This document shows, piece after piece, positions 18,412 to 29,064 of a stretch of DNA of 64,000 nt (the stretch's first letter is position 1; every line of letters starts with the position of its first letter). The stretch is taken from the NCBI GenBank assembly GCA_019650355.1, contig BOWX01000002.1, forward strand, positions 62,001 to 126,000, in the 5' to 3' direction. Source of the DNA: Fidelibacterota bacterium (GTDB lineage: Bacteria; Fidelibacterota; Marinisomatia; Marinisomatales; Marinisomataceae). Under the pieces are notes generated by a model. That model was not told the origin of the DNA and made no database searches. It worked only from the letters and a program-made list of their open reading frames with translations. The position numbers were made by a program, and so were the translations under genes.

Positions 18412-19770
18412 TTTGTATCAAAAATTTCCTCTTCACTTAATATATGAGCTAAACTAAATAAAGTTTCCTCTTTAAAAGAGTTAGAAACTAATTGAAGTCC
18501 AATAGGTAGATTGCTTGATGAAAAACCTGCAGGAATATTAAGAGCAGCAATTCCAGCTAAATTTATTGGTACCGTGAATATATCAGATAAATACATTTTT
18601 AATGGATCCTCTAAATTATTTTTTAGTTTGAAGGGTAATTCAGGAGTTGTAGGTATGAGCAAGTTTTCACATTTATTAAAAAGATCTGAATAACTATTTT
18701 TTATTAATCTTCTGACTTTTAAAGCCTTTGAAAAGTATGCATCATAATAACCTGAAGAAAGAACATAAGTTCCAGTCATTATTCTTCTTTTTACCTCGTC
18801 TGAAAATCCATCTGATCTAGTTTTTATGTAAAGATCTGATAGATTCTCATTATTTGCCCTGTTTCCATATCTAACACCATCAAATCGAGATAGGTTAGAA
18901 GAAGCTTCAGCCATTGTTAAAACATAATATGCAGCAATACAATATTCAAAGTAAGGTAAGTCAATTTCAATAATTTGTACCTTTTTAAGCTTTAAATAAT
19001 CAACTAGTAAACGATATTTTTCTGCTATTTCAACATTTATTTGATTTAGAATTTTATCATTGATTATTCCAATTGATTTTGGAAGTTTAGAATCCTCAAG
19101 ATTAGAAATACTAGGTTTATCAGCATCAACACTTGTTGAATCTTTAATATCTTTACCTGAAATTGCACAAAAAGTACTATAAACATCTTTAATAGACTTT
19201 GACATTATACCTATAGTATCAAAAGATGAAGCATGTGCCACTAAACCATACCGAGAAACTCTTCCATAGGATGGTTTTAAACCGTAAATACCACAAAATG
19301 CAGCAGGTTGCCTCACTGAACCACCTGTATCAGAACCTAAAGCTATATCTGAAATGCCTTCAGCAATCGCAGCAGCAGAACCACCGCTTGAACCTCCTGC
19401 AACTAAATTAAGGTCAAATGGATTTTTGACAGAACCATAAATTGAAAATTCTGAAGATGATCCCATTGCAAACTCATCACAATTAGTTTGACCAATGATA
19501 ACACCTCCTTCAATGTTAATTCTTTCAATTACTGTTGCATTATATGGAGAAATATATGATTCCAGGATACTAGATGCACAAGTTAAAGGCTCATCCTTGA
19601 TTGCAATATTATCTTTTATTAGAAATGTTTTATCTTTTAAAAGACCTTCTCTAGTTTTTTTTTAAATCAATACTTTTAATACGATTTCTTACAACAGAAT
19701 TTGTCTTACTGACAGAAATTTTTTCTTTAACAATAAGTAATTTCTGCTCTAAAGAATTAGATGGATTCAT
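18408..19770 (-). CDS. gatA: Glutamyl-tRNA(Gln) amidotransferase subunit A (frameshift)
   Basis: Amidase subunit that supplies ammonia to convert Glu-tRNA(Gln) to Gln-tRNA(Gln). ATG 19770 starts MNPSNSLEQKLLIVKEKIS. A run of nine A near 19665 breaks the frame, after which FLIKDNIAIKD (catalytic Lys), FAMGSSSEFS, NLVAGGSSGGSAAAIAEG and LGSDTGGSVRQPA (Ser-cis-Ser-Lys triad) follow. The reconstructed length is about 454 residues, slightly shorter than the usual 470-485. gatB and gatC are not adjacent. The end overlaps batA. Confidence 0.92.
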
Positions 19771-19775
19771 CTAAG

Positions 19776-19952
19776 TTAATTATCAGAATTTTCTGACTTT
19801 TTAATTTCTTCCTTAGTATCATCTAAAGCACCGCGAAATTCTCTTAAAGAATTTGCAAATCCTCTAGCAATGCCAGGAAGTCTTTTACCTCCAAAAAGAA
19901 GTAAAAGAATTAAAAAAATTAAAACTAATTCACCAGTACCTAAATTAAACAT
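19776..19952 (-). CDS. tatA: Sec-independent translocase protein TatA/E
   Basis: A 58-residue protein with a short N-terminal membrane helix (TGELVLIFLILLLLFGGKRLPGIAR), the FGGKRLP hinge, an amphipathic helix (GFANSLREFRGALDD) and a charged tail. This is the TatA fold, which forms the pore for folded proteins. tatC is not adjacent. It lies 5 bases before gatA and 14 bases after the DUF4321-like gene. Confidence 0.93.
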   Translation of the reverse strand: MFNLGTGELVLIFLILLLLFGGKRLPGIARGFANSLREFRGALDDTKEEIKKSENSDN

Positions 19953-19966
19953 AACAACCTCTTATT

Positions 19967-20245
19967 TTATCTAAAGTATTTTAATAAATAATATGCAATA
20001 CCAAAACCAATAATACTACAAACATTGAATTTTAAAATAAAACCAAAATCTACTACCACAATACCCAAATCAATTAAATAATCACTATTTATTGAACCAA
20101 AAGTAAAATCATAAGAAATTAGAAAAAATTGTTTTACAGCACTACCATCAGGTAATAAAAAGGAAAGAACATTTCCAACTAAAGTTCCTATTAATGCTCC
20201 AGCACATAAACCAAAAATAATTAATTTTATACTTCTATTTTTCAT
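19967..20245 (-). CDS. DUF4321-like small membrane protein
   Basis: A 92-residue protein with two hydrophobic helices (about 8-30 and 70-88) joined by a loop containing [17 protein letters not shown]. The layout of a glycine-rich first helix, LLPDG, then a DLG...FGF..KFN segment resembles the DUF4321 family as I know it. The function is unknown. It overlaps the HtrA gene by 4 bases and precedes tatA. Confidence 0.6.
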   Translation of the reverse strand: MKNRSIKLIIFGLCAGALIGTLVGNVLSFLLPDGSAVKQFFLISYDFTFGSINSDYLIDLGIVVVDFGFILKFNVCSIIGFGIAYYLLKYFR

Positions 20246-21323
20246 ACTTCTCCTAGTGTTAAATTTACATCTAAAAGATCATTTTCTCTAACAACTGTTA
20301 ACTTAATTTCATCTCCTGCTCTTAAATCTAATTTAATTAAAACTGCTTTTATTTCATCAAGTGATTCAACTTTATATCCTTCAACTGCCACTATAATATC
20401 TCCTCTATACAACTCTTCATTTCTAGCAGTATCTGAGTAATCAACTTTATCAATAAACAAACCTATTTGGTCTCTATTTTCTCCATAGAAATATTGATTA
20501 GCATTTAAACCAAAAGAAACTCTTCTATCAATGACTCCTTTAAGTTTTAATTCGTCTGCTATTTTTTTTGCAAAATTTATTGGAATTGCAAATCCTAAAT
20601 TTTGTGAGTCAGCTTTTATAAATGTGTTAATACCAATTACATTTCCATTTGAGTCAATTAATGGTCCACCGCTATTTCCAGGGTTTAATGATGCATCAGT
20701 TTGAATCATATTATCTAATAATTTTAATCAACTTTCCTGATCTGCCAGATCTGGAATCAAGACTGAAATCTGCATTGATGGCACTAACAATTCCAGCAGA
20801 AGCAATTGGTTGATATTGTGCATTTGAAATTAAATTTCGAGGATTACCTAGTGCAATTGCCCATTCTCCAACTTTAACATCATCAGAATCTCCTAAATTA
20901 CAATAATCAAATTTTTCTCCATCAATTTTTAATAATGCAATATCAGATATCATATCCAAACCAACTATTGAAGCACTATATGCCTCTCCGCCAGGAACAA
21001 CTACTGTAATATTAATATCTGTTGTAATAACAGAGGGACGAGAAATTATCTTTTATATTATGAGCATTAGTTAGTATATATCCATCTTCGCTAATAATAA
21101 AGCCAGATCCATTTGATGATACTGGTTTAAGATTTCTATATCCTCTCCAAGTTCTCAAGACAATCTCCTGACTTCTGTATATTCCCACAACTCCTGGACT
21201 TGCTAATTCAATAGCATTAGAAATTGCAGTAGATTTAGAAGATGATATTTGAACGTCTTCTTTTTTTGCATTATTGCACCCTGTAAATAAAAAAATAATT
21301 AAAATAATATACTTAATTCTCAT
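20242..21323 (-). CDS. HtrA/DegP-like trypsin-family protease, lipoprotein (frameshifts)
   Basis: The N-terminus [16 protein letters not shown] is a lipoprotein signal with the lipobox cysteine. The catalytic triad is spread over three frames: His in ILTNAHNI, Asp in [12 protein letters not shown], and Ser in [14 protein letters not shown] single PDZ domain follows (about 20242-20530; [23 protein letters not shown]). Frameshifts fall near 21030 and 20715. The reconstructed length of about 360 residues suits a one-PDZ DegS-like periplasmic quality-control protease. It lies between truA and the DUF4321-like gene with overlaps. Confidence 0.88.
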
Positions 21324-22053
21324 AAAAAATTTCCTTTAAAACTAAACCATTAGAAGGAGCTTTAAATATTTTTGCGTCTTTAATAGGCTGATTTAACAAA
21401 GTCCTAAAATCATCAATTGAAATTTTATTTTGACTAACTGCAATCATGCTTCCAACTAAATACCTTACCATATGATGTAAAAATCTATTTCCATGAATAA
21501 TATATAATAGTTTTTCATGATTTTTATCATCAAAAACCCATTTTGAAGCAAATATTTCACAATCGTTATTTTGTTTGTTTGAAAATTTTGAAAAAGATAA
21601 AAAATTGTGTTTACCTTCAATTATTTTTGATACTTCCATTAATAATTTTATATCAATATTCTTTACATGATAATGATCTTTCAAATACAGAGGATTATCG
21701 CTTAAACAACATAAATAGTTATACTCTTTACTCTTTGCATCAAACCTACTGTGAAAACTTTCTTCAATTTTTGACAAATGGGATATTCTTATTTCTTTAT
21801 CAAGTCTGGCATTTATTGCTCGATGGAGCTCTTTATCAGTTAACTTAGAATCCAAATCAAAATGAGCAACTTGACCTAATGCGTGTACACCAGCATCGGT
21901 TCTGCTTGCCCCATAAATCTTAACTTTTTTATTATTATTTAAGACAAATATTGAGGATTCAATTTTATCTTGGATTCCGCTTAGATTTTTTTGTGACTGA
22001 AACCCTGAAAAGTTAGTACCATCATATTGAATTACAATTTTATATCTAGTCAT
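21313..22053 (-). CDS. truA: tRNA pseudouridine(38-40) synthase
   Basis: A 246-residue enzyme with the TruA catalytic segment YGASRTDAGVHALGQVAHFD (active Asp near residue 53), the start YKIVIQYDGTNFSGFQSQ and FLHHMVRYLVGSMIAV. It modifies the anticodon stem of many tRNAs. The gene overlaps lnt by 4 bases and the protease start by 11. Confidence 0.96.
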   Translation of the reverse strand: MTRYKIVIQYDGTNFSGFQSQKNLSGIQDKIESSIFVLNNNKKVKIYGASRTDAGVHALGQVAHFDLDSKLTDKELHRAINARLDKEIRISHLSKIEESFHSRFDAKSKEYNYLCCLSDNPLYLKDHYHVKNIDIKLLMEVSKIIEGKHNFLSFSKFSNKQNNDCEIFASKWVFDDKNHEKLLYIIHGNRFLHHMVRYLVGSMIAVSQNKISIDDFRTLLNQPIKDAKIFKAPSNGLVLKEIFYEN

Positions 22054-23438
22054 TTAATCTTAATAATTCTATTGTATACATTTCTATCATCAATTTCTGA
22101 CCTAACTAAAACTTCACCAGAAGGCAAAATAATACCAGATATTCCATTATTAGCGCTTTGAACGACCGGTACTCCTAATTCTATTGAACGCAATTTTGCA
22201 TGTTCAAAATGCTGATATGGCATAGCTTTACCAACATAAGAGTCATTAGTTATGACAAAAATTATTTCAGCTCCTTTGTTCACCATTTTTTTTGCAATTT
22301 TGAAGCTGCTAGAATCATAACAAATTAAAATAGATGATTTAATGTCCCCAATTTGAAATGTATTAAAGCTTTCTCCTGGAGTGAAACTTCCCATATCATC
22401 AAACTGATTTATTTTTGATAACCAGTTTTTAAAAAAAGGGACATATTCTGCAAATGGAACTAAAAAGATTTTTTGATAGGTATCATAAAATCCATCTGGT
22501 CTTAAAAAAATTGCACTATTATAAACTTTAAGCTCATTTTTCAAATACATTCTTTGAGGAATACCAGTTATAAGAACTGAATCTGTAATTTTTTCCTGTA
22601 GTTTAATTCTTTCCTTTGAATCCGGAGCAGCTAAGAATGATGTTAAAGCAGCTTCAGGCCAAACAATGACATCTGGATTTGATTCTAAAGATTTCTCTAA
22701 AAGATCATTCATAATATTTTCATTTCTATTTTTTAATTTTGGATTCCATTTTTCATCTGGATAAATCACAGGCTGTCCAATTGAAACATTAATCTGTTTT
22801 TGAAAATTTGTTGAATTATAATTTGAAATTAATATTTGACCAATTAGAGCGTTAATAAGTATAACTGATATAAAACTATAAATATATTTTTTTTGTTTTA
22901 ATGAAATAAACTTATAAAAAAGAATATTCAGCAGGACAATAATAAATAAAGATAGATCTTCGTGAATACTTACAATTTGAATCAATCTATTGTACCCTGT
23001 TTGACTAAGAGAAAAATTCAACCAAGGGGCAGCCAAGGGGCCGATATCTCTTAAATTTTCAATTAAAACCCAAATAAAAGGAATTAATAATAACTGAATT
23101 TTATCTGATAATTTTCTTTTCTTAAAAAAATGTAGTATTAAACAAAATAAAACCCAATAAAATGAATAAAAAATGCATATGGCTAAATAAGAAATAATTG
23201 CAACTTGGACACTAGTTCCGGAATTTAGAGCTACCCAGTGTGTTATTATCGCATAGCTCGTAAAACCTGCTATATAGAAAAATATTATCTTTTCTGAAAG
23301 CTTAATTGATTTATCAAAAATAAAAAATAGTGGAATCAAGAAAAACCAAGCTAAAAAACCCAAATGAAAAGGTGGAAATGAAAGACCTAACATTAGTCCA
23401 CTCATTAAAGAAAACATTAAATTTTTTTTAGCTATCAA
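22050..23438 (-). CDS. lnt: Apolipoprotein N-acyltransferase
   Basis: The 462-residue inner-membrane enzyme adds the third acyl chain to lipoproteins. The N-terminal half has about six to seven membrane helices. The C-terminal nitrilase domain has the Glu-Lys-Cys triad in VIVWPEAALTSF, YQKIFLVPFAEYVP and SILICYDSS. The length is close to the family norm (about 500). It fits with the lipoprotein-signal proteins and the LolA-like carrier in this window. Confidence 0.95.
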   Translation of the reverse strand: MIAKKNLMFSLMSGLMLGLSFPPFHLGFLAWFFLIPLFFIFDKSIKLSEKIIFFYIAGFTSYAIITHWVALNSGTSVQVAIISYLAICIFYSFYWVLFCLILHFFKKRKLSDKIQLLLIPFIWVLIENLRDIGPLAAPWLNFSLSQTGYNRLIQIVSIHEDLSLFIIVLLNILFYKFISLKQKKYIYSFISVILINALIGQILISNYNSTNFQKQINVSIGQPVIYPDEKWNPKLKNRNENIMNDLLEKSLESNPDVIVWPEAALTSFLAAPDSKERIKLQEKITDSVLITGIPQRMYLKNELKVYNSAIFLRPDGFYDTYQKIFLVPFAEYVPFFKNWLSKINQFDDMGSFTPGESFNTFQIGDIKSSILICYDSSSFKIAKKMVNKGAEIIFVITNDSYVGKAMPYQHFEHAKLRSIELGVPVVQSANNGISGIILPSGEVLVRSEIDDRNVYNRIIKIK

Positions 23439-23851
23439 AAGGAACCTTTATCTAAAAATGATTGCAATATTATTGTTGATGCAATTAAATCTATATGCTC
23501 TTTATTTTTTCCAGTCTTAATGTTCTGTTCATGCATAATCTTTTTTGCAGATTCGCTCGAAAGTCTTTCATCCTGAAGAAAAACATTAAAATTTAAATTT
23601 TTAAGCTCTTCAAAAAAATCATCGACTAATTTTGTCATTTCATTTTTTTTATTATTCATATTTAGCGGATAACCAATTACAAAAGATTTAACATCATTTT
23701 CCATTGCAATTTCTTGTAGCTTACTTAAAAGTTCTTCCCTTTTTTTATATTTAATTACTTTAAGTGGAATTGAAATAATCTTCAATGGATCTGAAATTGA
23801 TAATCCTACTTTGGAAAGACCAAAATCTATACCTATCAATCTATCAGTCAT
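23435..23851 (-). CDS. ruvX: Holliday junction resolvase-like protein RuvX/YqgF
   Basis: ATG 23851 gives MTDRLIGIDFGLSKVGLSISD, the expected YqgF start; a longer in-frame extension would be embedded in rel. FVIGYPLNMN and VFLQDERLSSESAKKIM are family motifs, with the RNase H-like acidic residues in GIDFG and QDERLSS. The product is about 138 residues. The family is linked to 16S rRNA 5' processing or junction resolution. Its start overlaps the rel stop by 8 bases. Confidence 0.92.
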   Translation of the reverse strand: MTDRLIGIDFGLSKVGLSISDPLKIISIPLKVIKYKKREELLSKLQEIAMENDVKSFVIGYPLNMNNKKNEMTKLVDDFFEELKNLNFNVFLQDERLSSESAKKIMHEQNIKTGKNKEHIDLIASTIILQSFLDKGSF

Positions 23852-26007
23852 GTACACGCTCAACTGAGTCAACATTTTTTAGTTTTTGAATGTCTTTTAT
23901 AACAGAATTAAGCTTTGCTCTACTTTGAACTTTACAAATTATCCAGATATTTGCAATTCCACCTTCCGTTACATCAGTTGATACGTCAACCATATTTACA
24001 TTATTCTTTGAAATAATATTTGCGATTTCATTTAACATTCCAGCAGTATCAATGCAAGTTATATGAATTTTTGAACGAAAAGCCAAATTTTCTTTAGCAT
24101 TCCAATTAACAGATACTAACCTGTCTTGCTTGGAAGAAAGAGAAGATAAATTTGTGCAAGATAATTCATGTACAATTAGTCCTCTTCCTCTTGAAATATA
24201 ACCTATAACATCGTCTCCAGGTATTGGATTACAACATTTACCATAATTAACAACTAAGTTCTTTAAACCATCTAAATTAATTCCATCAACATCTGATCTT
24301 GCTGTGTCTACAAACTCAGTTTGATCAATTTCTTTTGATAAATTTTTCTGTAAATCAGGGAAAATTTTTGGAATCACATCTTTAATAATTACTCCCCCTC
24401 TACCTATATCAGAAAGCATATTATTCAAAGTTTTAAAACCTGCTAACGCATACCCCTTTTTAAACTCATTCAACCTATCTAAAATCTTTAATTTTCTTAA
24501 GGATTTCTCTAAAATCTCGTTTCCAATCTTAATGCTTTCTTCAAGTTCAATTTTTCTTAAATATTTCGATATTTCATGCTTGGCTCTTGAAGTTTTGACA
24601 AACTTTAACCATCCACTGTTTGGAGTTTGATTTTTATTTGTTTCTATCTCAACTATATCTCCACTTTTTAAGCTGTAGCTTAGAGGAACCAACTTTTTGT
24701 TTACTTTTGATCGAACTGTTGTAAAACCAAGACCTCCATGTATAGCAAATGCAAAATCTAATGGGGTTGAATTTACAGGAAGTTTTATCAAGTCTCCTCT
24801 TGGCGTAAAAACAAATATTTCGTCTTCAAACATATCTATTTTTAATAAATCCATTAATTCTTCAGGTTCTGAACTATCACTATTAAGCATAGATAATAAA
24901 TCTCTCAACCATGATACTTGTGAATCGAATTCTCCTATCTCATCATTACCCTTATAAAGCCAATGTGCAGCAACACCAACTTCAGCAGTATGATCCATAT
25001 CCTTTGTTCGAATCTGAAATTCTGTAAGCCTATTATCTTTAGTTAATACTGTTGTATGGATTGATTGGTATCCATTGGTTTTTGGGGTTGCTATAAAGTC
25101 TTTAAATCGATCTTGCAATGGAGGATAAATACTATGAATTACACCAAGAGCAAGATAACATTCCTCAATTTTATCAACTACGATTCTTATTGCATACAAG
25201 TCATAGATATCTTCAAACTTTTTTCCTCTATTTTCAATTTTTCTATGAATGGATGAAATTGATTTATATCTACCAAAAATATTAGATTTAATTTTATATG
25301 AATTTAGTTCAGCCTTAATTGGTCTTATTGCATTAGATAAAATATCCTCATTTAATCTAGTTGAGGTCTCAATTTTCTTTTTAATACTATTAAAGGCTCT
25401 TAAATCTAAACATTTTAATGACAAATCTTCTAATTGCCACTTTAACTTTGCCATTCCCAATCTATGTGCTAAAGGCACAAATATTTCTTTTGTTTCTAAT
25501 GCAATTTCTTTTCTTTTATTTGAAGATAAATATTGAATTGTTTCCATATTGTTTAGTCTATCAGCAAACTTAATAATGATTACTCTCAAATCTCTTGCAA
25601 GAGAAAGAAATAATTTGGTGAAATTTTCTGCTTGTTTATGCTCTTTAGATCTAAAAGCAATATTTTCAACCTTTGTAACACCATCAACAAGAGAAGCAAC
25701 ATCAGAACCAAACTCTTCTTCAATATCAGATAATTTTACTTCAGTATCTTCAACAACATCGTGTAATAAAGCACTTACAACAGTTGTATGATCCATATTC
25801 CAATCAATTAAAATATTAGCAACATCAATACAGTGACTTACAAAAGGAAGTCCAGACTTTCTTACTTGACCCTCGTGCATTTTAATAGAATATTCAAGTG
25901 CATTTTCAACTTGCTTTCTGTTTTTTTTTTGTAGGAATTCTTTTTAGAAGAGCTTTACTTTTATTAGCAATAACCTCGTCATTATTTTTAATAACATTAC
26001 TGCTCAT
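23844..26007 (-). CDS. rel: Bifunctional (p)ppGpp synthetase/hydrolase (one frameshift)
   Basis: The true start is probably ATG 26007 (MSSNVIKNNDEVIANK), 3 bases after the dnaB stop. A run of ten A near 25925 breaks the frame, after which VENALEYSIKMHEGQVRKSG continues. The HD hydrolase domain keeps SALLHDVVEDT, so it is probably hydrolase-competent. The synthetase domain has ATPKTNGYQSIHTTV, followed by TGS (FVFTPRGDLIKLP), a zinc-finger-like CCNPIPGDD region and a C-terminal ACT domain. About 721 residues in total, standard for long RSH enzymes. Confidence 0.95.
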
Positions 26008-26010
26008 ATT

Positions 26011-27354
26011 TTAAAACTCTTGATGATTATCAAATCTTGCATACGTATCTATAAACGTTGCAGTGACTCTTCCAGTTGGACCATTTCTTTGTTTTGCTAC
26101 AATTAAATAAGCAAGACCTTTCAAATCTTGATCTTCTTTATCGTATACTGCTGGTCTGTAAAGGAATATTACAACATCAGCATCTTGTTCAATTGCACCA
26201 CTTTCTCTTAAATCTGAAAGCATTGGCTCTTTTTTCGTTCTTTGCTCGACTGCTCTAGAAAGCTGTGAAAGCGCAATTACTGGAATGTCTAATTCTTTAG
26301 CTAAAGCTTTAAGAGATTGAGTAATTTGTGAAATTTCATTCTGTCTATTCTCAGAATTTTTTGGACCTTGCATTAGCTGCAAGTAATCAACAATAAGCAG
26401 TTCTATATTTCTTTCTCTTTTTAATCTTCTAGCTCTTGATCTTAAATCTAATATTGACAATGCTGGTGTATCATCAATATAAAGAGGAGCTTGAGCAAGT
26501 TTTCCCGAAGCAATATTAATATTTTTCCATTTTATATTTGGACTTCCTCTTCTAACAAGAGCATTATCTACTCTGGCTTCAGACGTTAATAATCTTTGTC
26601 CAAGTTGATCACTTGACATTTCTAAACTAAATATTGCAGTTGCAGATTTATTTTCAATAGCTGCATTTCTAGCAATAGTCAATGCCAAAGCAGTTTTTCC
26701 CATAGATGGCCTTCCTGCCAAAATAATTAAATCACCGTTCTGAAATCCTGCTGTCAACTTGTCTAAATCAATAATACCTGATGGGACTCCAATTATTGAT
26801 CCTGGATTTGCAGCCATATTTTCTATTCTCTTGACTGTGCTTGAAAGAATTGGTTCAATGTGTTGATAAATTTTTGAATCTTTCTGTTCCGTTAAACTAA
26901 AAATTGACTGTTCAGCTTCATCTAAAATTGATCCAACAGAATCTCCAGCATCTAAAGCTTTTTTAGAAATTTCATGTGAAGTAGTAATCAAGTCTCTTAA
27001 CATACCCTTTTCTTTAACGATTTCAGCATAAGTTTCGACTCTTGCAGACGTTGGCACTTTATCAACTAAACCTGTTAAATAATAAATTCCTCCGACTGAT
27101 TTCAAGTTTTTACCTTTTTTAAGTTCATCTGAAACAGAAACTGTATCAATAGGGTTGCTGTTGTTCATCAAAACAAGCATAGCATCAAAAATTTTTTTAT
27201 GAGAATCTTTATAGAAATAATGACTTGAACCTAAGATACTTATAGCCTTATTTGCAGCATCTTCATCAATCATCATTGATCCCAATACTGCTTCTTCAGC
27301 TTCAAGCGCTTGAGGTTGTAAATTTAAACCTTCAGTTTTTTTATTTTCGGCCAT
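26011..27354 (-). CDS. dnaB: Replicative DNA helicase DnaB
   Basis: A 447-residue hexameric helicase. The N-terminal domain contains QALEAEEAVLGSMMIDEDA and the RecA-like domain has Walker A GRPSMGKTA, Walker B LLIVDYLQLM, SQLSRAVEQR and SDLRESGAIEQDADV. No intein is present. It is followed by rel. A perfect DnaA box lies just upstream of its start codon. Confidence 0.98.
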   Translation of the reverse strand: MAENKKTEGLNLQPQALEAEEAVLGSMMIDEDAANKAISILGSSHYFYKDSHKKIFDAMLVLMNNSNPIDTVSVSDELKKGKNLKSVGGIYYLTGLVDKVPTSARVETYAEIVKEKGMLRDLITTSHEISKKALDAGDSVGSILDEAEQSIFSLTEQKDSKIYQHIEPILSSTVKRIENMAANPGSIIGVPSGIIDLDKLTAGFQNGDLIILAGRPSMGKTALALTIARNAAIENKSATAIFSLEMSSDQLGQRLLTSEARVDNALVRRGSPNIKWKNINIASGKLAQAPLYIDDTPALSILDLRSRARRLKRERNIELLIVDYLQLMQGPKNSENRQNEISQITQSLKALAKELDIPVIALSQLSRAVEQRTKKEPMLSDLRESGAIEQDADVVIFLYRPAVYDKEDQDLKGLAYLIVAKQRNGPTGRVTATFIDTYARFDNHQEF

Positions 27355-27360
27355 TTTTAT

Positions 27361-27369
27361 TTATCCACA
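27361..27369 (+). promoter_or_regulatory. Candidate DnaA box upstream of dnaB
   Basis: TTATCCACA, a perfect match to the strong DnaA box TTATNCACA, lies 6 bases before the dnaB start codon in the 96-base gap between ung and dnaB. One such 9-mer is expected about every 130 kb on both strands, so a single chance copy in this window is possible. Its position in front of the replicative helicase gene is the only reason to list it. Confidence 0.35.
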
Positions 27370-27450
27370 CTCTTTCAACAATTGAAATTTTATATTTTAA
27401 TAGATTAATGATGTTTTAATAATCTGACAAGCTAATCCTTGATAACAGGA

Positions 27451-28225
27451 TTATTTATTTAATATCCAATTAATAGGCTTAATGCCTTTAGACTTTAGAA
27501 ATTTATTAGTCTTAGAAAATGGATTTGATCCAAAAAATCCTCTATGAGCTGATAGAGGTGAAGGATGAACTGAAGTAATTATATAATGCTTTGATGTGTC
27601 TATTACATCTTCAATTGATTGAGCTTGCTTACCCCATAAAATGAAAACTATGTTTTCTAATTTAGAGGAAACTATTTCAATTGCCTTCTTTGTAAAAATC
27701 TCCCATCCCAGGTCTTTATGTGAATTTGCATTATCTTTCTCTACTGTTAAAACAGTATTTAAAAGTAAAACTCCCTGATTAGCCCATGATTGTAGATTTC
27801 CTGAATTAGGAATAGGTATATTTAAATCGGATTCTAATTCTTTAAAAATATTCAAAAGTGATGGAGGAATTACAATGCCGTCATTTACGCTAAATGACAA
27901 ACCATTTGCCTGGCCTTGACCATGATATGGATCCTGTCCAATTATTACCACCTTTACATTATTTAAATGTGTTGAATTGAAAGCATTAAACATTAAGGAT
28001 GGTTTTGGAAAAATAATTTTATTTTTGTAAGAATTTTTAACCTTAGTTGAAAGCTCTATCCAATACTTCTTTTCAAATTCTTCCTTAAGTTCAAAATACC
28101 ATGAATCATGAATCTTAACTTTTTTTTTGAATATTTAAATGTGAAAGTTGGTTGAGATATATCTCTTTACCGAACAACTGCTTATTTTGATTGATAAATG
28201 TCTTTTTTAAAGATTTAGTGCTCAA
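27451..28225 (-). CDS. ung: Uracil-DNA glycosylase, family 1 (frameshift; TTG start)
   Basis: The core has VVIIGQDPYHGQGQANGLSFSV (catalytic Asp and His), VLLLNTVLTVE and the C-terminal TSVHPSPLSAHRGFFG (catalytic His loop), so this is family 1 Ung. No ATG lies in frame with the DSWYFELKEEF N-terminal segment. Moving back through a run of nine A near 28125 opens a frame that starts at TTG 28225 with MSTKSLKKTFINQNKQLFG. That gives about 258 residues, slightly longer than usual, and an 11-base overlap with the rpoZ end. The start is inferred. Confidence 0.88.
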
Positions 28226-28502
28226 TTGATTCTTCAGTCTTATCCCAATCAATATCACCGTCTAAGAACTCATCTAAGGCAACAGAGGTGACTTTTTCTT
28301 CCTTATCAAAATCAATATTTTCCCTAATAACAGGCTCTGCAAGAATGCCATCTTCAGAAATTTCTTCATTTTCGTCAATCATTTGCTTAACAATTCTATC
28401 TTGAAGAATTTGTTTTGCTCTTTTTGATGAAACAACAACAGCTTCATAAATATCATCTGTCTTTTTTAAAAGCTTGCTAAACGAAATTGGGTCTACAGCC
28501 AT
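28215..28502 (-). CDS. rpoZ: RNA polymerase omega subunit
   Basis: A 95-residue protein with KKTDDIYEAVVVSSKRAKQI, the omega/Rpb6 helix that wraps the beta-prime subunit, and an acidic C-terminal tail. It follows gmk directly, as in very many bacteria. Confidence 0.9.
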   Translation of the reverse strand: MAVDPISFSKLLKKTDDIYEAVVVSSKRAKQILQDRIVKQMIDENEEISEDGILAEPVIRENIDFDKEEKVTSVALDEFLDGDIDWDKTEESIEH

Positions 28503-28503
28503 T

Positions 28504-29064
28504 TTAATCCTCTTTTTTGTGTCTATTTATAATTTCTTTAATCTTTTCAAACGTGGTTTCGAAGTTATCATTAATAAGATTATAGTCAAATTCTTTTTTT
28601 AAGTTATCCTCTTCTTCAAACCTGCTTAATCTTTTATTAATTTCTTCTTCAGTTTCTGTTGATCTTAAAACTAATCTTTTTCTTAGTTCCTCAATATTAG
28701 GAGGTGATAAAAAAATCGATATAGTATTGCTTGGATAATAATTCATTAAACTAACTGCCCCATTAACATCTAGCTCAAAAAATAAATGCTTATTATTATT
28801 AATATACTGTTCCAAACTACTTAATGCAGTGCCATATAAATCTCCATGAACATTTTCATGCTCAAGAAATAGGTTTTCTTCAATCATTTTTTCAAATTGT
28901 TCTTTATTTATAAAATTATAGTGAACACCATCAATTTCATACTTTCTTTTATTTCTAGTTGTATATGAAACAGAAATTTCAATGTTCAAATCTCTTGAAA
29001 GTAATTCTAACAGAGTAGTTTTACCTGAGCCTGATGATCCGGAAATAATGATAAAATTTTTCAT
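28504..29064 (-). CDS. gmk: Guanylate kinase
   Basis: A 186-residue kinase converting GMP to GDP. It starts with the P-loop IIISGSSGSGKTTLLELL, followed by the GMP-binding VSYTTRNKRKYEIDGVHYNFI and the LID region with RKRLVLRSTETEEEINKRL. The order yicC-gmk-rpoZ is standard, and the start overlaps the yicC stop as ATGA. Confidence 0.97.
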   Translation of the reverse strand: MKNFIIISGSSGSGKTTLLELLSRDLNIEISVSYTTRNKRKYEIDGVHYNFINKEQFEKMIEENLFLEHENVHGDLYGTALSSLEQYINNNKHLFFELDVNGAVSLMNYYPSNTISIFLSPPNIEELRKRLVLRSTETEEEINKRLSRFEEEDNLKKEFDYNLINDNFETTFEKIKEIINRHKKED

